From: Rhodocollybia butyracea | Taxonomy: Eukaryota > Basidiomycota > Agaricomycetes > Agaricales > Omphalotaceae | Assembly: GCA_015501585.1 (NCBI GenBank) | Contig: JADNRY010000175.1 | Span: 62,001 to 126,000 of the forward strand | DNA: 64,000 bases | Reading direction: 5' to 3' | Part shown: positions 24,189 through 36,609 of the stretch, piece by piece | Numbering within the stretch: position 1 is the first letter of the stretch | How the letters are laid out: each line of letters starts with the position of its first letter | Program-made: the position numbers and the translations under genes | Notes under the pieces: model-generated | Told to the model about the DNA's origin: nothing | Database searches by the model: none | What the model saw: only the letters and a program-made list of their open reading frames with translations

Positions 24189-25145
24189 GAGGAGTTGTTG
24201 TACGAGGTGAGTTCAGTTTGAATGGATGGCCGAACATCTGATTCTAGTAGTTACTACCTCTAGATTTACGAAGATTTTAATTTCAAATAATCATCGGACA
24301 TTTATATGTAGTTTACCTGTAGTTTACCAAGAACACTGTACTTAAAGGACTCGAGAAAGAATATTTGATTGAGTGAAACGAGATTGGAGTTGCCTGACTC
24401 ACAATACGTGTCAGATGCAAGGAGAGGCAAGGAGCGATACATATAAGGCCGAAAGTTCAATTGGAAGTTGTTCCTATGCTTTGGTGTGCTTCATACTTGT
24501 ATTGGGGGTTGCGAGACGGCGTAGTAAAACGCTTGTTCGGAAAGGCCTCTGACTATAGTATCCACGGCGCGCGCTGGCTATTCCTTCCTTTCCTTTCTTT
24601 TTCGTCAATAATCAGAGACTATTTCTCTCCGCTGCCAAGCGAAATCTCCATATACATGCACTGTCTAATTATCTGTTATTTCGCTCGTCGCGTGCGCCGA
24701 GCCTAAATAGAAAGTGATACTGATAGATCCTTCGCTATGTTCCTAGGACTTTTAACTTTGAAAAGCTATAAAGGGTGTATAAGGGGCGTCAAGCTCAAGC
24801 CTGTTTTTCGATTTGTCGTCTCTTCCCCATCATGGCAAGGGCATCCTGTTCACTGCCCAATAAAGAACGCATTAAGAACTACGGACTTTCTACGAAAGTG
24901 GTTCTGCATAGTTCTTCAATCACCCGTCCTATAGATTTTTGACTACCAGGCTGGCCCCTGCGAGCGATTTTTCTTTTCCTGGTACCAGTGCCAGGTCTAG
25001 TTAGTTGTATATATCAGATACTACTATTCGTATTATTGGCCTCATAGTCAGTACAATCTAAGTTTCATCTGTTATGACCATTTGTGACCATTAATGAGTG
25101 TAACAGGCGGTAAACGTATCGTAGAGGCTAGGCCCAATATTATAT
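24189..25145. other. No supported gene
   Basis: 3' region of the cerato-platanin gene followed by AT-rich sequence. Short frames only, no motifs, no obvious repeats. Confidence 0.5.
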
Positions 25146-27118
25146 TCACAATCCCGTGCTCCAACAGTGCCCAGGAGCATGCCACCTCCTAAATGAAGAG
25201 ATAGTAGGCCTATCACTTATAACTGCCCAGCATGGTTTTATTGCTCTCCACAATTCATCAGAAAAATTCCCGGAAGGGCGAGAAGGATGACATCCGCTCA
25301 TGACATGCGAGAGAACTGCTGCCTCATTTTTGATATCAGGATAAGGAGCCATACCAGTCATGATCTATTAAAATTTCCGAAGTAAGAGGTTGACTGGAAT
25401 TTTCAGTAAAAGTTAAGTACCTCAAGCACAGTGCTACCGAATGCATAGACATCGGTAGCCATAGAGGGTCTTGACAATGTTGGATAGAACATTTCCGGAG
25501 CCATCCACCTTATACTCCCCGGTTACTTCCTGTCGAAGATGAGAAAGTTTGCAGTGCGCTCATTGATAGTCCAAAATCGGCAAGTTGACAATGTCCGAGT
25601 TCAGAAACTAGGATGTTAGCCTACAAGAAGGTAAGGGATTTGCTTGCCCAAGAGACGATAAAGGGAGTACATACGCCTTTCAGGTCTCCATGTATCACCG
25701 GTGGGGTTCGTGTGTGAAGATATTCAAGCCCTTCAAGAATGTCCCATATCTATATCCACGCCATGATGCTAAGTCTTCGATCAATAGCACAGGTTTATAG
25801 GACCTACAATTGACGTCCTGTTGACCTCTGGATGTAAATTTATATAGTTCATTACACTGCCATGACTACACCACGGTGAAACCAGGCAGTAGCTTTCTGG
25901 AAAGAGGTCGGTGCTTATTCCGAGAAAAGGGAGGACATGTGGGTGTTCCAGCTGGCTCCACACTAAGACCTCTTGAGAAAACTCCTAGATTAATCATGTC
26001 GTGCTTAGTTATAAATAGTGCTCCATGGTTCAAGGAGCCAAAACGGACCTTGAATAATTTCTTCCTCGATGCTTGTGTAGTGAAAACGCGAAGTACCTTG
26101 AGACATATCGGGTCTCCATTGGCGGTTTGGCCTTTCCAGATGTCCTACGGGATGTACTAATTATTGGCATGCATAGCTACAAGGAAAACGCACGTACTGC
26201 GTATCCTCCACCCCACATTGGAAACTCGCTCTCTTTTGCAAGATTTCGAAGATACAGTGATGGCGGGAGCATCTCAGAGTCCCGTGTAATGCGCCGGATG
26301 CAACTAAACAGTTTAAGTTTGAAGTTGTCTGCTGCAGATAGCCTTGACTCCTACTCTCATAGCGAAACATGAAAAACCACATTCCAACTCAATCTGGGTA
26401 AGAATTATGACGCACCCAGTACAGCATCTCCAGAAGGATATTAATCCGAGAAGGTATGTTCCAGTCTGGATGGCGGCAAGGATGTATCCCGGATAAGACC
26501 TCATGCTGAAATAATGGATCGTTTAAGGTGACTGTAAATACTCTGTCCATAGTGTCAGAGTCGATCGGGTTGACAGACCATACTCCGCTCATTGTACGGG
26601 AGAGGAGTCCTTGTGTCCGGCCCTGTGAGTCGACAACTTTGCTGGTGATTTTCACAGACCGCGAGTCAAGTACGAGGGAGGAAACAGAGTCGTCGATGAT
26701 AGGTTTCTCGATGATAGGTTCCACCGTACGAGCAAATGTCCTTTTGGCGCGTTTAAGGGGAGAGTGGAAACGAACATCACGCGCTTGGAATTTTCCGACT
26801 ACGCCTTCGCAAAAGCCCTGTATACATATACACGTAGTCAATACCACTTGCAAGTTTCAAAGTAATCCTGGAGTCTATAATCACCCAATAAACGTTCCCA
26901 TTTTCCGGCGTTTGCATCAAAACAGTTATCTCGTCGTCCTGTGAGGATTCAATAACGCTATTTGAGCTGATACCAGAGTAATTGTTCTGTCGGTGCACTA
27001 CCTCGATAAACATCAAATCCTCGCTACTTTCCGCAACTCGATCCTCGATTGCCGTCGCCTTGCCTATCCCTCCTCTAGCGGCAAACCGTATCAACCGTGC
27101 AAGTTCGGCGGCGTCCAT
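25146..27118 (-). pseudogene. Fungal TKL/Tyr-like protein kinase, one-base frameshift in the activation segment
   Basis: The minus strand encodes an unrecognised N-terminal region (from MDAAELARLIRFAARGG, ATG at 27118, through about 26420) followed by a kinase domain of the agaricomycete TKL-like type. In order: LPPSLYLRNL and EFPMWGGGYA joined to DIWKGQTANGDPICLKVLR (G-loop and lysine), WSQLEHPHVLPFLGI, YCLVSPWCSHGSV, LEYLHTRTPPVIHGDLKG joined to ANILVS (catalytic loop with HGD), LADFGLS, then SMATDVYAFGSTVLE and MTGMAPYPDIKN with a conserved end DELWRAIKPCW and RPTISSF. Introns are 45-70 nt. One base is missing near 25513, where the expected GSIRWMAPE is interrupted and reads into TAA. The intron near 26815-26850 joining the two halves of the N-terminal region cannot be placed with certainty. 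Everything else in the kinase looks well preserved, so the break is either recent or a sequencing error. Confidence 0.7.
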
Positions 27119-28122
27119 GCTGCGTTCACGGGGGAGATTGACCAGACAAAATCGACCGCCGAACCAGGGTGCTACTGGGCGAGTGACGGGGTCGGAAGAG
27201 AAAGGATGTAAAGAGATCTTTTGCACTTGTGATTAAAACGTTGATCGCAAAAGCTGTTTTTTGCGTGGCCTTGTTCATTTATGGGGACAGCCATCTATAA
27301 TAGAATTCTGCAGTTTACCCGGTGAAAATCTACAAATCCGAAATTGAGTCGTAAGCGCCCTGATCGCCGTAGGAGGGACAAAGCCTTCATTGCACAAATG
27401 CACTGTTAGTCTCATAAGTACATATTGAAAGTTTGAAACCTACAAACAGTTTGCGGCTACGAGGTAGATAATCTCTGGATCATAGCCTCCGTAAATGATA
27501 GATCGTCCACGGCCGCGCTGGTGTCTTGTGTATCTGGGTTCGTTCTCCTGGGATTCGGTCAGAACAAGGTTCAGGACATACATTTAAAGCGCCGACCAGA
27601 GTGTGTGGGGCCGGGCCACCGACCCATCCAGACTTGGGCTTGGTCCGCTTGGACTTGAGCTTGAAATATTGAATTTTGATGACCCGAGCGATACAGGAGA
27701 CGTGTTGACACACGGACCAATCCCGAGAGCCAATCATCGGGGCGTACTAATTTGTACTCAGAGAGATGGAAGATGGAAGGTGTACTCCGCAGCTTGATAT
27801 TTGATTACAAAGCAGCTGCCGAGCCCGGCGCTTAATGGCTGGCAGTTTGGCAGGCAGATGGACGTCCGACGGATGGACTGATGCCAACGACAAGCTAACG
27901 ATAAAATTATCTCTTCCTCAACTATCGTCTTCGTCCCCCGAAGATTAGAGCTTAGAGCTTTGAAGCTTGAGCTCGAGCGCAACGTCTGTCTTATCCTTTG
28001 AACATTTTCTCTTGTCTTGTGTATCTTATCCAAAAAAGATTTAGTACGTTTACCAGCGCTCTCCTTCAATGAACGATTTTTTCAACTTACTTCTTCAGAA
28101 CATCTCTCATTCAAAATCCATC
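27119..28122. other. No supported gene
   Basis: Intergenic region between the divergently transcribed kinase relic and the small membrane protein gene. No convincing motif apart from a CT-rich stretch upstream of 28123. Confidence 0.45.
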
Positions 28123-28698
28123 ATGTCTAGCTACGATACTCAGCTTCTCGCCTCGGCGCCAGAAGCCACTCGAGAACAGCTCCAGGAAGGATATAATCCG
28201 AATTTGTTGCAATCAGGGAAGAAAAAGGATGTCGATGCGGAGCTGGACAGTCCAAATGGCAAGGAAGGATATCCTCCAAGCACGAGCTTCGCTCAGGCTT
28301 CGTCTTCGCGTCGCGCTGTGCCCTGGTTCCGGACTACTCGAGGAATAATAATCATTGTCGTCGTAGCCCTCGTTATCATCGCCGCTGTGATCGGCGGTGC
28401 AGTTGGTGGAACACGCCACAAGCACAAGAATGAACTCACCGTTGCGAATAGTACTGCTAGTGCTAGCAGTACTAGTAGCTCGACCAGCTCGAATTCCAGC
28501 CTGTCGATGGCGACTCAGGGCACTGGTCCTACTTCAACGAATTCGAGTACGACGACTACTGCTGCTGCAGGGATCAGGGAACGGAGCCTACTGCATCGTC
28601 AGACTCACAGCGGAGAAGGAGGGGAAGGAGGTCTTCGAAGATGGTTTAGAATGGAATTTGAAGCTTTGAAGCTTTTGAAGAGCCATGAGTGGATTTAG
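28123..28698 (+). CDS. Small single-pass membrane protein with Ser/Thr-rich tail
   Basis: From the ATG at 28123 the frame reads MSSYDTQLLASAPEATREQL and EGYNPNLLQSGKKK, a type of N-terminus I associate with many agaricomycete plasma-membrane proteins. One strong membrane segment follows, GIIIIVVVALVIIAAVIGGA at about residues 92-111, then VGGTRHKHKN and a low-complexity Ser/Thr/Asn tail (about residues 120-170), likely outside the cell and glycosylated. The last part from about 28570 is Gly/Arg-rich and may be an unspliced intron or read-through; the true 3' end is uncertain. In such proteins a secreted enzyme or binding domain usually follows the tail, and none is visible here, so the gene may be truncated. 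An in-frame ATG at 28069 is less likely as start. A broken paralog lies at 41.91-42.42 kb. Confidence 0.6.
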   Translation: MSSYDTQLLASAPEATREQLQEGYNPNLLQSGKKKDVDAELDSPNGKEGYPPSTSFAQASSSRRAVPWFRTTRGIIIIVVVALVIIAAVIGGAVGGTRHKHKNELTVANSTASASSTSSSTSSNSSLSMATQGTGPTSTNSSTTTTAAAGIRERSLLHRQTHSGEGGEGGLRRWFRMEFEALKLLKSHEWI

Positions 28699-28719
28699 GG
28701 ACAGGCGTTTGAATTTGAA

Positions 28720-30360
28720 CGTTTGAACAATCGTATCAGGTTTTGTACGTTGGCTGGGAGTTCTCGGATTGACAATAATAATAATTTATTAATCTATTCC
28801 CTAAAGATAGCGAGTAGGGTGATATGGTGCGTTGAGTATCTGCTGACTTTTTCCGTCTTTTATTCACGAGAGTTTGAGCAGAGCTATTACAACGCAAACT
28901 TAATATCGTTCACGTCCCACAACGACTCGACTCGGTCAAATGGCGTCAACGGCAGTTCCGTTTCCCTCCTTTCTTCGCGCTTCATTCTTCGACAATCCCG
29001 GGCCACGGTCAGCGCCCATAGCTACGCTTCCTTTTGCAATCATACGTACGCTCCGTCTGTCGTGCGTCGTGCACGGAGTATCAACGTTTCAACCCTAACA
29101 TGTCCCAACCTTTCATTCACCACCACTTATTCGAGTTCTCCTCCCAGCATCTTGGGGGAGCGCGTTGCAGATAGGTGACACGGCTAATGGAGAAGGATAT
29201 CGTGGTGCAGGTTTATCCAGCGTGATTATGCTGAAAGTTCTTTCGGGGGACTCGACTCATGCGCAGAGACTAACTCGTTGTCTATAGTTCAATTCCTCTC
29301 CCTCAAGTCCTTAGCGCTCGGCGCCAGCGTCGAAGGAACCAGGATTCGGAGGCTGGAAATTCCTTCGAGCGTGTTATCGGCGATGTTCGGACTTCCGATC
29401 AAGATGTTTCGGCCTTTCGAAAGGCTCGTAGGATTGACGGAAAAGGACATCGATGAAGATTTTTCTCGAGGACTCGGACCCTATGGCTTCACCCAATTCA
29501 AGAACCGATGATCTGTCTTCTACTTCCCTCAGCTTCCGCCTCCGCTCCCAACATTCGTTGCTCATGAGCTCCGATCTCAGTACATCTGTCCTCGCTGGAT
29601 AGCCAGTCATCACAACCGCCCGCCAATATCGTCTTGGCACTCACTAGCACTCCGCAGCAGTGTCAGTGTCAACATGTCAATCCATACTTAATAAGGTCAA
29701 AGTGGCGCTCGCGACAACAAAGCCCGGAACGCTGATAGGGTTGCGAGAGACGATGGAATGATGCAAATGGGTCGTTTGGGTGCGTGCGTACTTCCAAAAT
29801 AGAGATACACAATCCTAACGCTGATGGTTTCCCTCTAGATAAAAGAATAAGAGAAGTCGGCATCGCGAGACTTGGGAAACACATGTACATAGATCTTAGG
29901 CTCGGTTGCACGACTATCCTTTGTAACTGCCAAGATCTATAATTAAGCAAAGGTGTCAACGTCAAATCAACAGGTCGTTAATTCGATGCAATGTCTATGT
30001 ACCGCGTTTGCCTAGACTGAAAACTCTCAATTTCTTCCGCGCCAACCTGAGTCTTGAGATTTGACCAGTAAAACCCGATCTTTCCTACAGTGGAATGAAT
30101 TTACACTGATGAAGGTGTGGCATTTAAACGAGCATAACCAGACGTCTAACCCAGCACTCCATCCTCCGATTAGAGGAGACAAGCTCCGTGGTTGTCGCGA
30201 GTCGCCACGGGGATTTAGTTCGTGTAGAGGAATATCTTCTGTTACGGGGAGTAAATTCCGATATGAGCCATTAACAGACTGGGCTACTTCCACTCGAAGG
30301 CGAAGGTCTCCCAGTAAGCCATATATGTCATATGAGCGTGCTTTATGAGGTGAGTTCCTG
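28720..30360. repeat. Unidentified repeat family, copy 2 (longest)
   Basis: Follows the membrane protein gene. Shared landmarks with 33.13-34.72, 42.49-43.42, 43.48-44.35 and 44.56-45.10 kb, in order: CCCTAAAGATAGCGAGTAGG (only 28.8 and 42.5 kb), GGGCCACGGTCAGCG-like, ATTCGAGTTCTCC, TAATGGA-AAGGATATCG, GTTTATCCAGCGT, GAAAGTTCTTT, CTCATGCGCAGAGACTAA, TTGTCTATAG. No reading frame is conserved in all copies. Towards the right it extends into AGCGTGCTTTATGAGGTGAG, again shared with 34.7 kb. Confidence 0.6.
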
Positions 30361-30534
30361 ACATCCTCTGGTCACAACGTTGGCTGGAGATCGTTCCAAT
30401 TTCTGGATATCGTTTTATGAGTCAAATGCGAAATAATCATTCAATGCATATGGATATATATTGAGAAAAAGAGGTAAGCCAAAAACTCGAACATGTTCCC
30501 CAGCATTAGCTATTATGGCATCAAGCCCACCCGT

Positions 30535-32134
30535 TTACGAATATTTCTTTGGCCTCAAAGGTTCCCTAACCGAGTCATCATGACCATGTGTGAGTGTGAA
30601 AGGCTGGATTGTGTCGGGGCTTGGGCATATACTAGTTTGCACTAAGTATAGGATGATCAGAGTTATACCGATCAACTAGTAGGATGAAGAGACTCACTGG
30701 TTTTAGTGCTTAAATCTGACTCTTCCCGATCCTCAGAAGATTGATTCTCTTCATCAAACACACGAGATCGAGAATCAGAGGCAAGCCCAATTCCAATGGA
30801 CAGAACGATCAGTGTTGATGATATTCCCTGGAGTCAAAGATGCAAATGAGCCTCAAGGACACTTGAAAGAAGCCCAAAATTTGGCAACAAGCACTTACCA
30901 CAATCTGGGTTAAAGCACAAGGAGTTAAGAGCTGAACGGAGTCTAGGGCTGGCGAATAAGCTGCGGCGACCCATATCGATAGAAATATTGGGTTAAGTGC
31001 GCCGGATTGAAGACTAACACAAAAGGATGAGGAAACTTAATCTCTCACTAGCATAGTTAGCACTTAGTACACACATTGGGCCCAGTAGACTTTGAGAAAT
31101 CTTCGGCTTGTTCTTGCCTACAATTAGTATGGTCTTCATCCTGCGTTCTAACCACCAGACTCGGCCAGCTATAGTGTATATTTCTCATAAGTATAGATAG
31201 TAGTCACTAATAAGGACTTTGGCTCACCCATAAGTCCCGTTAGAACAATGTTTTCAGCAAGGGTTACACTACCATATATTTGCGAGGTGAACATGGCTGT
31301 TACAGATGCAGTTGAAAACTGCTCTTCTTCGGAGGTGGAGCTTTTTACGGCCATAGCTTCAAAAACTATCCAAGTGACTTGTACATAAAGTAAAATTAAT
31401 AAAACTAAACGTAAATTAGAGCTCAAGACTCGAAACTCACTTGAAATTCCTATCAAGCCCAACAAAGGCAAAATAATGACAGATTTTCTTGAGTTCCATA
31501 GACGGTAACAGCGATGTATCTACGAGAATAAATGTGATCTGTAAGTAGTAACATTGGATGGCTGACTGGGACCAAAGCGTTTGGTAACGAAACCTCACCA
31601 TCATTGCATCTGAAAGCATGCTAAACAGCATATTAGCTATGCTGACTAGTGAGTGGTGCCTCAAGCTGTAGCTTACCCAGCAATAACAAATATGTAATAG
31701 GGACCCACTTCTGTTGAAATCTGCGTCGAAAAATCATCGTTGGTACCTCCCAGCGATCTCCATGCCAAATCCAATGATATGGAAATTGTTGCCAGTGTGA
31801 AGAACACCAAAGTTACAATAACGTAGAGCGTCCCTGGCATAATTCTTTTTCGAAAGACGTGTAAACTGGAACTGAAGAGAACTAGAAAGATGCCTGCCAT
31901 GATAAAGTAAAATTCCAAGTGAGATGATAACTGACATAGTATAGATATTGGCATTTTACCATATAGGAAAGTTTCGATCTAACAAATAGAGTGAATTTAG
32001 CCTAAATTTAATATTATTTGTTCTGCAGTATTACGGTCACGTACTGCAATTGGTATCACAAGTGATTCATTTGATTGTGCAAATCTGATTGGAGAATCGG
32101 ATTCTGACAATTGAAGCAGAGTGGACTCCGTCAT
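30535..32134 (-). CDS. 7TM family copy D, apparently intact
   Basis: ATG at 32134 gives MTESTLLQLSESDSPIRFAQ and ends exon 1 with SLVIPIA. Then microexon IETFLY, GIFLVLFSSSLHVF to YYIFVIAG, microexon MLSDAMM, IHRCYRLWNSRKS, TWIVFEAMAVK, IYGSVTLAENIVLTGLM, AGRVWWLERRMKTIL, LQSGALNPIFLSIW, GISSTLIVLSIGIGLASDS. The acceptor used by copy E for the last exon has mutated from CTCAG to CTCTG here; a CTTAG 12 nt further in restores the frame and gives an end DDSVREPLRPKKYS with stop at 30535-30537. Nearest relative of copy E. Confidence 0.73.
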
Positions 32135-32173
32135 GGACTGAAAAATAGTAAAATACTACGAACTTAGAGCCGC

Positions 32174-32192
32174 TTTATAGCTTCCAAAGATG
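32174..32192 (-). promoter_or_regulatory. Promoter module of 7TM copy D
   Basis: CATCTTTGGAAGCTATAAA on the minus strand, about 42 nt before the ATG; identical to copy E over this stretch. Confidence 0.7.
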
Positions 32193-33129
32193 ACTAAGTA
32201 ATCAGGAGGCGTATCTAGAAATAAATTAAAGAAATAAATTAAAGATGCTTTGCACAAGTTGATGCGTGAGAGAACTGTTGCGAATCGTTCTCACGCATGA
32301 TGGAAAGCGCAATACATGATAGTCCTCAGCAGGTAGGATGTACAAACAAACGGAGAAGTTGGATGGAATCAAGTCCTACACAGTTTCTGCCAATCGACCA
32401 GAAGTGAGATCATGCAGTGGTTCTAAGTCAGGTAAGATACATAAATTGCCGTGCAGACACAAAGCTTGTTGCTGAAAGGATCGGAGCTGCACTGCGATAT
32501 ACTCTGTTATTGTTGCTGTTACATCAAAGTGTCTGCGTGGCAAAAATAAAGAAAAAGATCAGACAGGGTGATAGTGGTCAAGCAGTGGTGGCTGATCCAT
32601 TGAAGAGTAACAGAATAAAATGATGAGGCTTGAGCCCTGGATACCAGCGAAAAATCGTCCGGTAAAAAGGTCCACTACTATCGTATAGAGATTCATGCTA
32701 CTAACATGTGAACTCGGGCCATAGTCCTCGTGTATCATTGTAATTGAATTATTGAATCCTGATATCCGTGGTACTTTCCAGTGGGTCTGTGTCATCTCTA
32801 CAGCTACAGTGTTGACTGCGTGGGCAAGACGTGTAGTCAAATGATTTTCCGGCCAACGTGTAATCTATGCATTACTATACGCAATATGTATCGAGACGCT
32901 ATAACCAATGTCATACACAGCCAGAGGAACCAAGAGAGCCTGAGGAACACGTTTAACCTGTTCCATGTTCCCCTCAAAAATATGGCAGCGAATGCTGCCT
33001 GCCCCGGATACCACACCGGGAAGATACAAAAATCTGCTTGGCAGATTTGTGAACTGAAGCTGGTTATTCTAATACGAATAATCAGTGGTTTTCCCGTCTT
33101 GGTTACCAGGTTACTAAAATCTTGTGATC
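32193..33129. other. No supported gene; 5' flank of copy D, duplicated before copy E
   Basis: 32450-32820 resembles 36880-37260 (shared AGCTTGTTGCT, GTGGTCAAGCAGTGG, ACCAGCGAAAAAT, CCTCGTGTATCATTGTAATTGA). The right half has no motif. Confidence 0.5.
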
Positions 33130-34715
33130 AACGTTAACATATTATCCACCACCACGTATTCGAGTTCTCCTACCAGCGTCTTGGGAGAACGCATTGCAGA
33201 TAGGTAATACGGCAGCTACGGCTAATGGACAATGATATCGTGGTGCAGGTTTATCCAGCGTTATTAGGTTGAAAGTTCTTTCAAGAGACTCAACTCATGC
33301 GCAGAGACTAACTCGTTGTCTATAGTTCATTCCCTTGTCCCTCAAGTCCTCAGCGGCGCCCAGCGCCAGCGTCGAAGGAATCGGGATTCGGAGGCTGGAA
33401 ATACCTTCGAGTCTGTTATCGGCGGGAGTTCTGAAGATGTTTCGGCCTTTCAAAAGGCTCGTAGGATTGACGGAAGAGGACGTCGGTGTATTTTTCTCGA
33501 GCACTCGGATCCTACGGCTTCACCAAATTCAAGAACCGATGATCTGTCTTCTACTTCCTTCAGCTTCCGCCTCCGTCCCCAACGTTTGTTGCTCAATGTT
33601 CATGAACTCCGGTCCCAGTACATCTGTCCTCGCTGGATAGCTAGTCATCACAACCGCCCGCCAATATTGCCTTGGCACTCACCCCGCAACGGTGTCGGTG
33701 TCAGCATGTCAACATGTCAATCCCTAGTAAGGTCAAAGTGGCGCTTGCAACAACAAAGCTCTGGAACGCTGATAGAGTTGCGAGAGACGTTCAAATGATG
33801 TCCTCCGTTGGGAGCAAGGAAGGGTACATCGTTTACGTGCGTGCGTGCTTCCTGTTGTGATAGATGACTTTAAGAGAGTGTAAGAATGTAAGATGATAAT
33901 ATTGAGGAGAGCTCGATACAGCTTATATACTCTAAGTACTGTAGTATAAGTGTGCCGGAGTATCTACATGTCCGTGTATGCGTAGTAAGTACTATCTAAT
34001 GATCACTAATAAATATATACACTATTAGTAAGTCCGTATATGTGTTTGTAAGTCCGTAGTTGAACCTCCGGAGTTGCATATGGTGATGCCAAAGCGTTAC
34101 ATATGACACTTCCAAATAGAGATAGACAATGCTAACGCTATGGTTTTCTTCTAGCTAAAAGAAGTTGGTATCGCGAAACTTGGGAAACATTTCTTAGTCT
34201 AGGTAAATCTTAGGCTTGGTTGCACTTGCATTGAAATCCTTTGTACCTGCCAAGAGCTATCATTAAATAAAGGTCTCAACACTGTGTCAAAGCCAAATCA
34301 ACAGGTCGTTAATTCGGTGCAATGTCTATGTACCGCGTCTTTCGAGACGAAAAACTCTCAACTTCTTCCGTGCCAACCTGAGTCTTGACGGTAAAGCCCG
34401 ATTTTTCCTACAGTGGTCCGTAGAATGAATTTAAACTGAAGGCGTGGTAGGTTCAACGGGAGTATAACCTGATGCCTAACCTAGCACTCTATCCTTCGAC
34501 CAGAGGAGGAAAAACCACGCGGTGACTCGCAACTCAGTGATTTAGCTCGGAGGGCATTCCTCTACGCGGACTAAATCCCAACGCGAATCCGATATGGGCC
34601 GTTAACAGACTGGGCTACTTAGACTCGATGGCGAACTTCTCTCAGTGGGCCATATATGTCATACGAGCGTGCTTTATGAGGTGAGTTCCTGACATCCTCT
34701 GGTCACAACGTCCGA
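33130..34715. repeat. Unidentified repeat family, copy 3, start of the second 4.1-kb block
   Basis: Closely related to 29.1-30.36 kb but with extra sequence at about 33860-34100 (TATA-rich, GTATATGTG-like runs). The pair 29.1-33.1 and 33.1-37.3 kb form a tandem segmental duplication, each block containing this repeat, one 7TM gene and its 5' flank. Confidence 0.6.
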
Positions 34716-34975
34716 GATCGTTCCAATTTCTGAATATCGATTTAGCATTAATTTATGGGTCAAATGCGAAATAATCATTCAAAGCATATGTATATATATT
34801 GAGAAAAAGACGCAAGCGGAGAACTCGAATCTGTCCCCCCTTAAGTCGTATTTCAAGTCATCAACCAGCCGATGGCTTGAAAAACAAAAGCTCCAATGGA
34901 ATAAAACTCTACCGTCAAATTGTCCAGACCGTAACCCTGCCATAAGAGGCTAAGCGTTAACTTATGCACACCAGT

Positions 34976-36555
34976 TTACGAATATTTCTTTGGCCTCAAA
35001 GGCTCCCTATCCGAGTCATCAAGACCATATGTGAGTGTAAAAGGCTGGATTGTGTTGGTGCTCGAGCACATACCATTTTGCACTATAGGATGATCTGAGT
35101 TAAGTCGGTCAATTAGTAAGATGAAGAGACTCACTGGTTTTAGTGCTTGAATCTGACTCTTCCCGATCCTCAGAAAATTGATTCTCTTCATCAAACATAC
35201 GAGATCGAGAGTCAGAAGCAAGCCCAATCCCAATAGATAGAACAATCAGTGTTGATGATATTCCCTGAGGTCAAAGACATAAGTCCCCTGGGAAGCTTGA
35301 AGGAAGCCAAAAATTTGACAACAAGCACTTACCACAATCTGGGTTAAAGCACAAGGAGTTAAGAGCTGAATGGAGTCTAGGGTTGGCGAATAAGCTGCGG
35401 CGACCCATATGGATAGAAATATTGGATTAAGTGCGCCTGATTGAAGACTAACAAAAAAGGTGAAGACACTTAATATCTCACTAGCATACATAGTAGTAGT
35501 ACCCACATTGGGCCCAGTAGACTTTGAGAAACCTTCGGCTTGTTCTTGCCTGCAATCAGTATGTTCTTCATCCTGCGTTCTAACCACCAGACTCTGCCAG
35601 CTATAGTGTGTAGTTCTCATAAGCAGAGATAGTAGTCACTAACAAGGACTTTGGCTCACCCATAAGCCCCGTTAGAACGATGTTTTCAGCAAGGGTCACA
35701 CTACCATATATTTGAGAAGTAAACATGGCTGTTACAGATGCTGTTGAGAGCTGCGCTCCTTCAAAGCCGGAGCTTTTTACGGCCATAGCTTCAAAAACTA
35801 TCCAAGTGACTTGTACAAAAAAATAAATTAATAAAATTAAAAGCAAATTAGAGCTCAAGAGTCGAAACTCACTTGAAATTCCTATTAAGCCTAACAAAGG
35901 CAAAATAATGACAGATTTTCTTGAGTTCCATAGACGGTAACAGCGATGTATCTATGAGAATAAGTGCCATCCGTAAGTTGGTTGGCTGGCACCAACGCGT
36001 TTGATAACTAGTTGAGCCTGAGGAAAACCTCACCATCATTGCATCTGAAAGCATGCTAAAACATCATCTTAGCTATGCTAACTGGCGAGTGGTGCTTCAA
36101 GCTGTAACTTACCCAGCAATAACAAATATGTAATAGGGACCCACTTCTGTTGAAATCTCTGTAGTAAGACTGTTGAAATCTTCCATTGATCTCCATGCCA
36201 AATCTAACGATACGGAAATTGTTGCCAGCGTAAAGAAGATCAAAGTCACAATAACATATAGCGTCCCTGGCATAATTTTTTTTCGAAAGACGTGTAAACT
36301 TGAACTGAAGAGAACCAGAAAGATGCCTGATAAAGTCAAATTCCAAGTGAGATGAAGGCTGACATAGTGTAGATATCACTTTACCATATAGGAAAGTCTC
36401 GATCTAACAAATAGAGTGAATTTAATATTGTTTGTCCTGGAGTATTTGCGCTCACGTACTGCAATTGGTATCACAAGTGATTCATTTGATTGTGGAAATA
36501 TGATTGGAGAGTCAAATTCTGACAATTCAAGCAGTGGGGACAGAGTGGACTCCAT
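34976..36555 (-). CDS. 7TM family copy E, apparently intact
   Basis: ATG at 36555 gives MESTLSPLLELSEFDSPIIF and exon 1 ends SLVIPIA; an in-frame ATG at 36600 would lie upstream of or at the predicted TATA box and is therefore unlikely. The order of segments is IETFLY, GIFLVLFSSSLHVF to YYIFVIAG, MLSDAMM, IHRCYRLWNSRKS, TWIVFEAMAVK, IYGSVTLAENIVLTGLM, AGRVWWLERRMKNIL, LQSGALNPIFLSIW and GISSTLIVLSIGIGLASDS. The end reads LDDSDREPLRPKKYS with stop at 34976-34978. All ten exons have GT-AG junctions. This is a clear, intact-looking family member. Confidence 0.77.
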
Positions 36556-36586
36556 GGACTGAAAAATACTACGAACTTGGAGCCGC

Positions 36587-36605
36587 TTTATAGCTTCCAA
36601 AGATG
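36587..36605 (-). promoter_or_regulatory. Promoter module of 7TM copy E
   Basis: CATCTTTGGAAGCTATAAA on the minus strand, about 34 nt before the ATG, with TCTAGATAAATTAAAGAAGC on the + strand a little further out. Confidence 0.7.
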
Positions 36606-36609
36606 ACTA

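Noticed and set aside
26528..26944. 138-codon plus-strand frame
   Set aside because: Antisense shadow of the N-terminal region of the kinase gene.
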